A stretch of 64,000 nucleotides of DNA from JACCXG01 sp963785755 (lineage in GTDB: Bacteria > Acidobacteriota > Vicinamibacteria > Vicinamibacterales > 2-12-FULL-66-21). The position numbers and the translations under genes are program-made. Shown in pieces: positions 33,866-42,701 of the stretch; the stretch's first letter is position 1, and each line of letters starts with the position of its first letter. A model generated the notes under the pieces. That model made no database searches. It had not been told where the DNA came from and worked only from the letters and a program-made list of their open reading frames with translations. The stretch is taken from assembly GCA_963785755.1 (NCBI GenBank), contig CAWAXG010000047.1, forward strand, positions 1 through 64,000. The letters run 5' to 3'.

Positions 33866-36627
33866 TCGAGTTTGGCGTCATCCGGATTCGAGACGACGCG
33901 TCGCTGGTGGAAGCGCGCCACAAGCTGCGTCGTTTCGCGCTGTCGCTCCAGGTCGACGCGATCACGGCGACACGGATTGCCGTCGCGGCTTCGGCCCAGT
34001 GCCGCCGGATGATGCGGCTCGCTCGCGAGACGCGCATCGCCGTCGGCGTCGAGTCGAGCGGCGACGCCCCACGTCTGGTGTTGACGTTCCAGGCCAGCGC
34101 GGGCCTCGATCGTGACCCGATGCTCGACGCGGTATTCCACGAGGTGGCGGCGGCCCACGACGGGAGCATTCGCGTGTCCAGGCGCCTGCGTCACGGCGGG
34201 TTTCAGCCGGGTGCGGACTTCGTCGCCGAGCAGCGGCAGCGGATCGAGCGGCGCTCGCGAGCGGAGCTGCTGTTCGAGGTTCGCGAACAGAATGAGGCGC
34301 TCGCCCGGCATCGCGATCAGTTGGAGCAGACGGTGGCGGAGCGCACCGCCGAGCTGAAGAGCGCGACGGCCGCGGCCGAGGAAGCCAACAAGGCCAAAGG
34401 CACGTTTCTGGCGAACATGAGCCATGAGATCCGCACGCCGATGAATGCGATCCTCAATATGACCGGCCTTGCGCTCGAGGCCGACCTTCCCCCCAAGCCC
34501 CACCAATTCGTAAACGTCGCCCACTCGTCGGCCAAGAACCTCCTGGGCATCCTGAACGACATCCTCGACTTTTCAAAAATCGAAGCCGACAAGCTCGAAC
34601 TCGAGAGCGTGCCCTTCAGCCTGCGAGACGTTCTCGAGGAAGTCACTGACACATTCCGTTCGGTCGTGATCCAGAAGCACGTCGAGCTCATCACCCATGC
34701 GCTCCCCACGGTGCCCGACCGGCTGCGTGGTGATGCCCTGCGTTTCCGTCAGGTCCTGACCAATCTGATAAGTAACGCATTCAAGTTTACGGAAAAGGGC
34801 GAGGTGCTGGTGAAAGCAGAGACTGCTGAAGCCACCGAAGGGACACCGCCCGGCGAGGTGCTCCTGCGCATCAGCGTGTCGGACACAGGCATCGGTATTT
34901 CGCCGGAGGAGCAGGCAAGGCTCTTCCGATCTTTCACTCAGGCCGACAGCTCAACGACGCGAAAGTACGGCGGCACGGGACTCGGCCTTGTGATCAGCCG
35001 GCGGCTGGCCCGCCTGATGGGCGGCGACCTGACCGTGGAAAGCACGCCGGGCAAAGGCACAACGTTCATCTTCACCGCGCGACTCACCGTCGAGGCCCAG
35101 CCCGAGGCCCCCAGTCGTGTCGCCCCCGCCAGCGTCGCCGAGCGGCCGGTCCTCATCGTGGAAGACACCGAGACGAGCCGCGAGCTGCTCGAGACACTTT
35201 GCCGGAGCTGGTCGATTCGGCCGGTGTCGGTGGCCACTGCCGAGGAGGGACTTGCGCTGCTGGAACGTCGCAATGGCAGAGGAGGAAGCGATCCGTTCGG
35301 CCTCGTGGTGCTCGACTGGATGCTGCCTGGCATGAATGGACTCGAGGCCGCTGAGCGGATTCGGGCACGCGAGGAGACCCGCACGCTGCCGATCGTGCTG
35401 ATCAGCGCCTATGCAGGGAAGGAAGAGGAGGCGCGCTGCGCCGCGCTCGGCGTTAACGTGTTTCTTCCCAAGCCAATTACCGCCTCGTCGTTGTTTGACG
35501 CGGTCGTGGAATCGCAGGGTGCGCGCGTGCATGCGGCCCGTCGGGCGCTCGACGCACCGCTCGAACGGGAGTTCGACGTTCAAGTGCTGCTGGCTGAGGA
35601 CAACGAGGCCAACCAGATGGTGGCGAGTGAGATCCTGGGGCGGCTTGGGATCGAACTCGACATCGCGAACAATGGCCGCGAGGCGCTGGAGATGGTTCGG
35701 GCCGCCCGTGGAAAGTACGCCGCTGTCCTGATGGACATGCAGATGCCCGAGATGGATGGTCTCGCCGCTACACGGGCGATACGCGAAGACCCGACGCTGC
35801 ACGACCTGCCGATCATTGCAATGACCGCGAACGCGATGAAGGCGGACCTCGATGCGTGCCTCGCCGCCGGGATGAACGATCACATCATCAAACCCATCGA
35901 CCGGAAGGCGCTCTTGCAGACACTGCGACGCTGGCTGCCGGCACCGCAAGAACATCGGGCGGATACGGATCCTGGTGCTTCCAAGACAGCAGCGGCTTTT
36001 TCACCGGAACCGGTTGCAGCGGTGCCGGACGGCAGTCCGAGGCTCGACGGTATTGACGTCGCAGGGTCGCTGGAGCGGCTCGGCCTCGAGTTCGAGAGTT
36101 TGCAGCGAATGCTCGTCAGGTTCGCGGACAGTCAGGGTGCGACGCTGGACGCGCTGCGGGCCGCCGTTGCCGCGAGCGACTCCGCCGCGGTGGCACGGCA
36201 GGCCCACGCGATCGCAGGGGCGGCGGGCAATCTTGGCGCCGAGGCCCTTCATGCGGCGGCAAAGGCGCTCGAGCGCGCGGGTCGCGAGAACAGCGGGAAC
36301 TTCGCCCAGCTCCTGACCGAGCTCGAAGCACAGGCCGCTGTGGTTTTCCGCTCTATTGACACGTTGCGTGGGGCTCGCGCGGCGGTTCCCAGCGAGCCGA
36401 CGCAGGTGTTCGTTCCCGCTGACGCTCGCGCTGTGCTGGAACGGCTGCAGGCGGCGCTCAGGGACTATGATGTCTCGGCGGCGAGCGCGGTCCTCGATGA
36501 TCTCGATGGCCTCGCGATGCCGGGAAGCGCCGCTGGCGATCTGGTGCGGCTCCGGAATCATGTCGACAGCTACGAGTACGACGAGGCGAGAGTGCTCGCG
36601 ACGCGGCTGCTCGAGCAGATCGCCTGA
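33862..36627 (+). CDS. Hybrid histidine kinase with RsbT/W-like N-terminus, two receivers and HPt
   Basis: A 921-residue soluble phosphorelay protein. Residues 1-115 resemble the RsbT/RsbW GHKL fold without its ATP boxes (DDASLVEARHKLRRFALSLQ, RIAVAASAQCRRMMRLARET). A coiled coil follows, then HisKA with H188 (NMSHEIRTPMN), a HATPase with NLISNAFKFT, DTGIGI and YGGTGLGLVISRRL, receiver 1 (VLIVEDTE, VVLDWMLPGMNG, KPI), receiver 2 (VLLAEDNEAN, AVLMDMQMPEMDG, KPI) and a C-terminal HPt with the likely His in RQAHAIAGAAGNLGA. No membrane span is present, so input must be cytoplasmic, plausibly RsbT. The overlap with the phosphatase supports one operon. Confidence 0.88.
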   Translation: MIEFGVIRIRDDASLVEARHKLRRFALSLQVDAITATRIAVAASAQCRRMMRLARETRIAVGVESSGDAPRLVLTFQASAGLDRDPMLDAVFHEVAAAHDGSIRVSRRLRHGGFQPGADFVAEQRQRIERRSRAELLFEVREQNEALARHRDQLEQTVAERTAELKSATAAAEEANKAKGTFLANMSHEIRTPMNAILNMTGLALEADLPPKPHQFVNVAHSSAKNLLGILNDILDFSKIEADKLELESVPFSLRDVLEEVTDTFRSVVIQKHVELITHALPTVPDRLRGDALRFRQVLTNLISNAFKFTEKGEVLVKAETAEATEGTPPGEVLLRISVSDTGIGISPEEQARLFRSFTQADSSTTRKYGGTGLGLVISRRLARLMGGDLTVESTPGKGTTFIFTARLTVEAQPEAPSRVAPASVAERPVLIVEDTETSRELLETLCRSWSIRPVSVATAEEGLALLERRNGRGGSDPFGLVVLDWMLPGMNGLEAAERIRAREETRTLPIVLISAYAGKEEEARCAALGVNVFLPKPITASSLFDAVVESQGARVHAARRALDAPLEREFDVQVLLAEDNEANQMVASEILGRLGIELDIANNGREALEMVRAARGKYAAVLMDMQMPEMDGLAATRAIREDPTLHDLPIIAMTANAMKADLDACLAAGMNDHIIKPIDRKALLQTLRRWLPAPQEHRADTDPGASKTAAAFSPEPVAAVPDGSPRLDGIDVAGSLERLGLEFESLQRMLVRFADSQGATLDALRAAVAASDSAAVARQAHAIAGAAGNLGAEALHAAAKALERAGRENSGNFAQLLTELEAQAAVVFRSIDTLRGARAAVPSEPTQVFVPADARAVLERLQAALRDYDVSAASAVLDDLDGLAMPGSAAGDLVRLRNHVDSYEYDEARVLATRLLEQIA

Positions 36628-36636
36628 CAGGGCCAC

Positions 36637-38739
36637 GTGACCCGCACAAAGCCTCAAGTGATCGCACCGCTGACCGCGGCGACGCTCATCGCACAGCAGG
36701 TGGGAGGGAACGCCATGCGCGATGGGCTGTTCCTGTCCCTCTTCCCGGTTCAAAGCCTTCCGTATTTCATGGCAGGTGCAGCCGTCCTCGCGATCGCTGC
36801 ATCACAGCTCTCGGGACGGCTGCTCGCCCGGCTTGGCCCGGTGCGGGTGGCTCCGGCCCTCGTTGCGTCGAACGCCGCATTATTCCTGGTGGAGTGGGTC
36901 CTTCTCGGCTGGCAGCCGCGGGCGGCGGCGGTGCTCCTGTATGTGCATACCGGTGTGCTGGGCGGGATCGCGATCTCCTCCTTCTGGTCGCTGCTCAACG
37001 AGCGCTTCGACCCGCATTCGGCGAAGCCGCTGATGGCGCGTGTGGCAGCGGCGGCTGCGTTCGGCGGCTTCGCCGGCGGCGTGAGCGCCGAGCGCGTAGC
37101 GGCCCTTCTCCCCGGAGGCGCACTGCTCCCGCTGCTGGCTCTCGTCGGCGGAGTGTCCGTCGCCGGCGCGCTGGCCGTGGGAAAGGGCGGACCTGCCGGT
37201 CACGCCCACGTCGCGCACGAGCCGGACCGCGCGGGAATACGGGCGCAGTTGCAGCAGCAGCCACTGTTGCGAGACCTGGCGCTCGTCATCGCTCTCGCGG
37301 CGATGCTGGGGGCGCTCGTCGACTACATTCTGAAAGCCGAAGCGGTCGCGTATTTCGGACAGGGCGATCAGCTGGTGCGCTTCTTCGGACTGTTCTATTC
37401 CGTGACCGGTCTCGCCGGGTGGCTGATCCAGGCATTCCTCGGGCGTGTCGCACTCGAGCGCCTGGGCCTCGGCGGGTCGGTCGGGAGCCACGCTGCCGCG
37501 GTGGGAGTCGCGGGCCTGCTCGGGTTCGTGCTGCCCGCTCCCTGGCGCGGCATCGTTCCCCGCGGGCTCGATGCCGTCGTGCGCAATTCGACCTTCCGCG
37601 CGGGTTACGAGCTTCTCTACACACCGCTCGCGGAGTCGGCCAAGCGCTCGGCCAAGTCGGTCATCGACGTCGCGTGTGATTGTGCGGGAAAGGGCGCGGG
37701 CGCGATCCTGATCCTTCTGTTGGTGGGGCTCGCGCCGTCGTACCCGCTGGCGGCCGTGAATCTCGCCGCCGCGCTCACGGCCGGCGGCGAGTTCTTCGTC
37801 GCCCGCCGGCTCCGGGCGGGTTACGTCAGCGCTCTGGAAGGCGGCCTCCGCCGCCGGGTCGAGCAGTCGGTAGAGTACTCCATGGCCGACTTCACGGTGG
37901 CGGGAACCATGGCCGGCCTCGACCGGTCAGCGATTCTGCGAGCCCTCGGATCTTCCGGCACGATCCAGGCGACCGCTCCTCCGGCCGATCCGGTTGTCGC
38001 CGCCATCGCTGAGCTCCGTTCCGGAGACCTCCTGCGGATTCGCGCGGCGCTGCGCGACCCGCCTCGAGACCCGCTCATCATTGCTGCGCTGGTGCCGCTG
38101 CTGGCGAGAGATGACGTGATGCGCGCGGCCGTGTCGGCACTCGCCGGTTTCGGCGCGCGCGCGGCGGGCGAAATGGTTTCCGTGCTGCTCGATCCCGCTA
38201 CCCCCGACGTGGTGCGCCGCCGGTTGCCGCTTGCGCTGATGGTCTGTCCTTCGCCGATCGCGCGGGACGGCCTTGTGGCAGCCCTCGACGGCTTCGATTT
38301 CGAGATCCGGATGCGCTGCGGGCGCGCGCTGCTGTCACTCACAGACGACCACCCCGAACTTTCTACGCCCTTCCCCGGGGCTCTTGCACTCGCCGAGCAG
38401 GAGCTCAATGGGAGTGGCGACAAGCACCGGGTCAGAGAGCATGTCTTCAACCTTCTCGCTCTCGCCCTGGAGCGAGAGGCCATGCGCATCGTCGCGCGCG
38501 CCTTCACCACTGAAGACGTCTACGTGCGGGGTACCGCGCTCGAGTACCTCGAGACTGTGCTGCCAGCGCGCATGTTCTCCGCGCTCCAGCCGCTGCTGGC
38601 GACGGCGGGCCCGGCGCCCGCCCACCGGCGTCCGGCCACGGAAGTGCGGGCAGAGCTGATTCGAGCGGGCGCGACCATAACCGTGAGCCTCGACGAGGTG
38701 CGCCGCCAGCTCGAAGCGGCTGCACGCGAAGAGACCTGA
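36637..38739 (+). CDS. NTT/MFS-like transporter with C-terminal HEAT-like repeats
   Basis: A 700-residue protein starting at GTG nine bases after the kinase stop. Residues 1-400 hold about 10-12 hydrophobic spans arranged like ADP/ATP (NTT) carriers and other MFS proteins; the segments PYFMAGAAVLAIAASQLSGR and DYILKAEAVAYFGQGDQLVR are typical of bacterial NTT relatives with soluble tails. From about 450 the sequence is helical with repeated armadillo/HEAT-like pairs (DPLIIAALVPLLARDDVMRA, GARAAGEMVSVLLDPATPDV). Substrate is unknown; the tail could bind the neighbouring kinases. Such fused carriers are otherwise scattered, so a place inside a stressosome operon is notable. Confidence 0.7.
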   Translation: MTRTKPQVIAPLTAATLIAQQVGGNAMRDGLFLSLFPVQSLPYFMAGAAVLAIAASQLSGRLLARLGPVRVAPALVASNAALFLVEWVLLGWQPRAAAVLLYVHTGVLGGIAISSFWSLLNERFDPHSAKPLMARVAAAAAFGGFAGGVSAERVAALLPGGALLPLLALVGGVSVAGALAVGKGGPAGHAHVAHEPDRAGIRAQLQQQPLLRDLALVIALAAMLGALVDYILKAEAVAYFGQGDQLVRFFGLFYSVTGLAGWLIQAFLGRVALERLGLGGSVGSHAAAVGVAGLLGFVLPAPWRGIVPRGLDAVVRNSTFRAGYELLYTPLAESAKRSAKSVIDVACDCAGKGAGAILILLLVGLAPSYPLAAVNLAAALTAGGEFFVARRLRAGYVSALEGGLRRRVEQSVEYSMADFTVAGTMAGLDRSAILRALGSSGTIQATAPPADPVVAAIAELRSGDLLRIRAALRDPPRDPLIIAALVPLLARDDVMRAAVSALAGFGARAAGEMVSVLLDPATPDVVRRRLPLALMVCPSPIARDGLVAALDGFDFEIRMRCGRALLSLTDDHPELSTPFPGALALAEQELNGSGDKHRVREHVFNLLALALEREAMRIVARAFTTEDVYVRGTALEYLETVLPARMFSALQPLLATAGPAPAHRRPATEVRAELIRAGATITVSLDEVRRQLEAAAREET

Positions 38740-38749
38740 TCTAGAGACC

Positions 38750-40928
38750 ATGACCAATACCCGCGCCGCACTCCCGGAAGACGCCGACCGCATCCTGCTC
38801 GTCGACGACGAGGGCGACGAACCTTGACGTCCTGCGCCACGCCCTCGACGGCCGTGGCTACCGGCTGTTCATCGCCCGCAGCGGGGAGGCCGCCATCGAA
38901 CTGGCGCGCCGCGTACACCCGCAGTTGATCCTGCTCGACATCGTGATGCCGGGGATCGACGGATACGAGACGTGCCGGCGCCTCAAGGAGGACCCTGAAA
39001 CCCGCGAGGCTGTGGTGATCTTTCTCTCGTCGCTGGACGACACCAAGGACAAGGTGCGCGGTCTCGACGTGGGCGCGGTTGACTTCGTGTCCAAGCCCTT
39101 TCAAGGTGACGAATTGGTCGCGCGCGTCAACACGCACCTGACGCTGCACCGGCTTCGGCGGCAAGTCGAGGCAAGGAATGCGGAGCTCGCGCGTGAGCTG
39201 GCCGTCGCACAGGAGCTCCTGCTGGAGGCGCGGCGCCGCGTGGAAGGCTCGCTGCTCGGCGACAGCCCCGCCGTTCGGGCGTTGCGCGAATCGATCGCCC
39301 GGTACGCAGCCGACGCCGATGTCGTGCTGCTGACCGGCCCCCAGGGTGCGGGGCACGAGGCGGCCGCTCGCGCCATCCATCACGCCTCGCCGCGCAGCCG
39401 GCAGGCCTTCATGCACGTCAACTGCGCGATGGTGACGTCAGGCCAGGACCCGGGCATCCTGAGTCCGCCGGCAAGAGCTTCAGAGCCGGGGGCAGGTTCG
39501 AACTTGAGCCTGCTGGAACTGGCGACGCAAGGGACGCTCTACCTCGACGAGATCCAGCGTTTGCCCGGTGAACTGCAGGAACGCCTGGCCGCAGTCCTCG
39601 AGGGCGTGCAGGCCTCGCACGAAAGCGGCCAGCCAGCGGTGCCGGACGTTCGCTTCATTGTGTACACGTCGGCGGCGCTCGCCGAGGCGAGCGGATTTCA
39701 TCCGAGGCTGCTCGCGCTCGTCGAACGCCGACAGCTGCGCGTGCCGTCGCTCACCGAGCGCCAGGAGGACGTCTCAGACATCGCGCTCTTCTTCCTCCGC
39801 CGGCACGCGCGCCGGATTGGCGCCGTCGTCGAGACGATCTCCGAGCAGTCGATGAAGCGGCTGCGCAAGTACCGCTGGCCCGGCGACGTGCGCGAGCTGC
39901 AGAGCGTGATCGAGCGCGCCGTCACATCCGCACGGGAGCCGGTGCTCGAGATTGATCCGGCCCTGCTCGGGGAGGGCCTGCCGCTTGGCCACTACCGGCT
40001 GTTAGGGAAGCTTGGCGAGGGAGGCATGGGCGAGGTGTGGCGCGCCCGGCATCAGCTCCTGGCGCGTCCCTGTGCGATCAAGCTGATCAAGCCCGACCTG
40101 CTCGGCGAGAGCAAGCGGGACGCGGCGACAGAACGCTTTCAGCTGGAAGCGCGGACCATAGCGCGTTTGACCTCGCCGAACACGGTCCGGCTCTACGATT
40201 TCGGCGTGAGCGAGACCGGCAGCTTCTACTTCGTCATGGAACTGCTGACCGGCATGGACCTCGCCTCACTGGTGCAGCGATTCGGGCCGCTCCCTCCGGA
40301 GCGCGCAGTGGCCCTGCTGCGCCAGGCGTGCCGCTCTCTCGGTGAGGCGCATGCCGCGGGGGTCCTGCACCGCGACATCAAACCGCAGAATATTTTCTTG
40401 TGCCGGTTGGGTCTCGATTTCGACGTCGTGAAGGTCCTGGACTTTGGACTCGTCAAATCGCTCGACGAAGGCGCTACTCAACTCACGATGGAAGGCGTTC
40501 TGACCGGGACACCAGCCTATATGCCACCCGAGCGTGTCATGGGCGGGTCCGCTGACGAGCGATCCGATCTGTACTCGCTCGGTTGCGTAGCCTACTGGAT
40601 GCTGACCGGCCGCGCGGTATTCACAGGGGAGCCGATGACCGTGATGATCCATCATGCCCGGACCGTTCCTCCGCCCCCATCGAAGGTTTCCGGTAGCCCG
40701 CTTCCTGCCCGTCTCGAGGAGATTGTTCTTTCCTGCCTCGAGAAGGCGCCCGAGAAGCGCCCGGCGTCGGCGGTCGAGCTGTGGCAGCAGCTCGGCGAGG
40801 TGACGCTGACCGCACCGTGGACTCCTGAGCGCGCGGAAGCCTGGTGGCAGGAGCATCTTCCGGATCTCGCCCGTCCGTCGCAGGGCGGCGACTCCAGCAG
40901 CGAATTGAGGATCGTGCCCGTCGAATGA
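38750..40928 (+). CDS. Receiver-AAA-Hanks Ser/Thr kinase fusion, frameshifted near start
   Basis: A triple fusion of about 725 residues. ATG at 38750 starts a receiver: RILLVDDE, then one extra G in the run at 38812-38814 breaks the frame. It resumes as TNLDVLRHALDGRGYRLFIA, LILLDIVMPGIDGYETCRRL and VSKPFQGDE. Next is a sigma-54-type AAA core whose Walker A has lost Lys-Thr (GPQGAGHEAAAR) and which lacks GAFTGA, but keeps LYLDEIQRLP and RWPGDVRELQ. The C-terminal 310 residues are an intact Hanks kinase: GEGGMG, AIKLIK, HRDIKPQN, LDFGLVK and MPPERV. The AAA part is probably a non-ATP-hydrolysing linker, so receiver phosphorylation may control Ser/Thr phosphorylation. Confidence 0.83.
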
Positions 40929-40958
40929 TGCAGAACGTTCTATAGGTGTCGCAGATCG

Positions 40959-40976
40959 CGTGTGCGTTCGCACACG
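40959..40976 (+). terminator. Perfect 8-bp hairpin after the signalling operon
   Basis: CGTGTGCG and CGCACACG form a perfect stem with a two-base TT centre, starting 31 bp after the kinase stop. There is no T-run, so it may be a factor-dependent terminator, or a palindromic binding site. Confidence 0.45.
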
Positions 40977-40995
40977 TGTTCGACACGAGCCCGAT

Positions 40996-41037
40996 CTCTT
41001 GCGAGCTTTCCTCGTCTCTCTTGCGAGCTCTCCTCGT
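40996..41037 (+). repeat. Two 20-bp direct repeats, 22-bp period
   Basis: CTCTTGCGAGCTTTCCTCGT at 40996-41015 and CTCTTGCGAGCTCTCCTCGT at 41018-41037 differ at one base. The spacing of 22 bp is about two helical turns, so both copies face the same side of the DNA. They lie upstream of the ArsR-type regulator and may be tandem regulator sites. Confidence 0.55.
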
Positions 41038-41062
41038 CGTGTTCGCGGCTGCGATGTCGAGC

Positions 41063-41082
41063 TTGACAAATAATTTTGTCAA
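41063..41082 (+). promoter_or_regulatory. Operator palindrome and -35 box for the ArsR-type gene
   Basis: TTGACAAA-TAAT-TTTGTCAA has perfect 8-bp arms and is strikingly AT-rich for this genome. It begins with a consensus -35 hexamer TTGACA; a weak -10 (CATGCT) lies 17 bases on. It sits 15 bp before the ATG of an ArsR-type winged-helix gene, the usual place for autorepression. Confidence 0.75.
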
Positions 41083-41097
41083 TAGCATGCTGTGGCC

Positions 41098-41712
41098 ATG
41101 CTGGACGTCGACGTCATCGAGGATCCCGCAGCGGCGGCGGCCGCGCTCGACCCCATCAAGAGCCGCCTGCTGTCGGAGCTGATCGAGCCGGCGTCGGCCG
41201 CCAGCCTCGCGGCGCGGGTCGGCATGGCGAGGCAGAAGGTCAACTATCACTTGCGCGGGCTCGAAGCGCACAAGCTCGTGCGCGTGGTCGAAGATCGCAG
41301 GTGGGGCGGGCTGACCGAGCACTTGTATGAGGCCTCGGCCACTTCCTATGTCGTCTCACCGGTCGCGCTCGGGCCGGCGGCCGCCAATCCCGCGCGCGCA
41401 ACCGATCGGCTCGCGGCCGGCTATCTGGTCGCGCTCGCCGCACGCGTCGTGCACGAGGTCGCCGCGCTCTGGCGCCGCGCGGTGAGCGCGGAAAAGCGCC
41501 TCGCCACGCTCTCCATCGATACGGACATCCGCTTTGCATCTGCGGCCGAACGCGCCGCGTTCACCAGCGAATTGACCGGCGCCATCTCCGCGCTCGTCGC
41601 GCGCTATCACGACGCGTCGGCGCCAAAAGGGCGCGACCATCGCCTCGTGGTCATGGCCTATCCGAAGCCTAGCGAGGCTGCGCCTCAGACCCTCGAGGCT
41701 CCGCCTCGCTAG
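41098..41712 (+). CDS. ArsR-like winged-helix regulator
   Basis: A DNA-binding protein of about 204 residues. Residues 15-75 form the winged helix (LDPIKSRLLSELIEPASAAS, LAARVGMARQKVNYHLRGLE, HKLVRVVEDRRWGGLTEHLY). The C-terminal part is helical and of unknown ligand; no Cys pair for metals is present. ATG at 41098 starts MLDVDVIED; GTG at 41092 is also possible. It is followed by two SRPBCC genes, a common acidobacterial arrangement in which the regulator controls small-ligand-binding partners. The palindrome just upstream is its likely operator. Confidence 0.8.
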   Translation: MLDVDVIEDPAAAAAALDPIKSRLLSELIEPASAASLAARVGMARQKVNYHLRGLEAHKLVRVVEDRRWGGLTEHLYEASATSYVVSPVALGPAAANPARATDRLAAGYLVALAARVVHEVAALWRRAVSAEKRLATLSIDTDIRFASAAERAAFTSELTGAISALVARYHDASAPKGRDHRLVVMAYPKPSEAAPQTLEAPPR

Positions 41713-41829
41713 GTCACATTGTTTGGCAACGCCGCGCTGACGCGCGGACGGCCTTGACCGAAACTTGACTCAAATGCTCAGAATCGAGCCGGTCAAGGCC
41801 TCTAGGGCGTAAGTCAGGAGGGAGCACGC

Positions 41830-42650
41830 ATGGCAATGAAGAAGGACGCATCAGGCCGCCGGTTCGTAGAGGTCGAGTTCGAACTTCCGGGAACGCCCGA
41901 GCAGATCTGGAACGCGATCGCGACCGGCCCGGGCATCACAGCCTGGTTCGTGCCGTCGGAGGTCGAGACGCGTGAAGGCGGCACGGTTGCGTTTCATCTC
42001 GGCCCGGGGATGGATTCGACCGGACACGTCACGGCATGGGAGCCGACACGCCGGTTCGCCTACGAAGAGCCTGGATGGAGCGGCGATGCGCCGCCGCTGG
42101 CCACCGAATTTCTGATCGAGACCCGGGCCGGCGGTCCCTGCAAGGTCCGCATCGTCCACAGCCTGTTTACGTCGAGTGATGCCTGGGACGATCAGATCGG
42201 CAGCATGGAAACCGGCTGGCGCGCCTTCTTCGGCGTACTCCGGATCTACCTCGCGCATTTCGCGGGCTTGCGTGCGGCGTCGATCCGGCCGACGGCGCAC
42301 TTCACAGGTACGCACGACGAAGCGTGGGACATGGTCAAGCGTGGACTGGGTCTGTCGGATGTGCGAGCGGGCGAACGGCGCGACACGTCGATCGAGGGTG
42401 GGCCGTCTCTGGCCGGAACGGTGGAAGGTTTGAGCGAAAGCTCCCGGCACCGCGAATTGACGTTGCGTCTGCAGCACCCGGGTCCCGGCGTGGCCCTGAT
42501 CGGCACCTACGTCTGGGATGGACGCGTCAACGTGGCCGTCAGTCTCTACTTCTATGGCGACGATGCGGAAGCGCGTGCTGCGCGGGAAGCGCCGTCTGGC
42601 AGCGCTGGCTGGAGACGCATCTGGCGGTGCCCGCGCCGTCATCTACGTAG
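41830..42650 (+). CDS. SRPBCC (AHSA1-like) protein 1, frameshifted near end
   Basis: A 273-residue START/Bet v1-like fold protein that should bind a hydrophobic ligand: VEFELPGTPEQIWNAIATGP, GITAWFVPSEVETREGGTVA, TAWEPTRRFAYEEPGWSGDA. AGGAGGGA precedes the ATG. Near 42597 a base is lost. In the other frame the end is WQRWLETHLAVPAPSST with stop at 42648-42650, matching the paralogue's WQAWIKERF ending. As written the frame runs on to 42702. The two adjacent SRPBCC genes are clear duplicates. They are probably regulated by the ArsR-type gene upstream. Confidence 0.75.
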
Positions 42651-42701
42651 CAGGGTGCTGAAAAGGCGCACCCGACAAGTTGACACATCAAGGAGCGAAT
42701 G

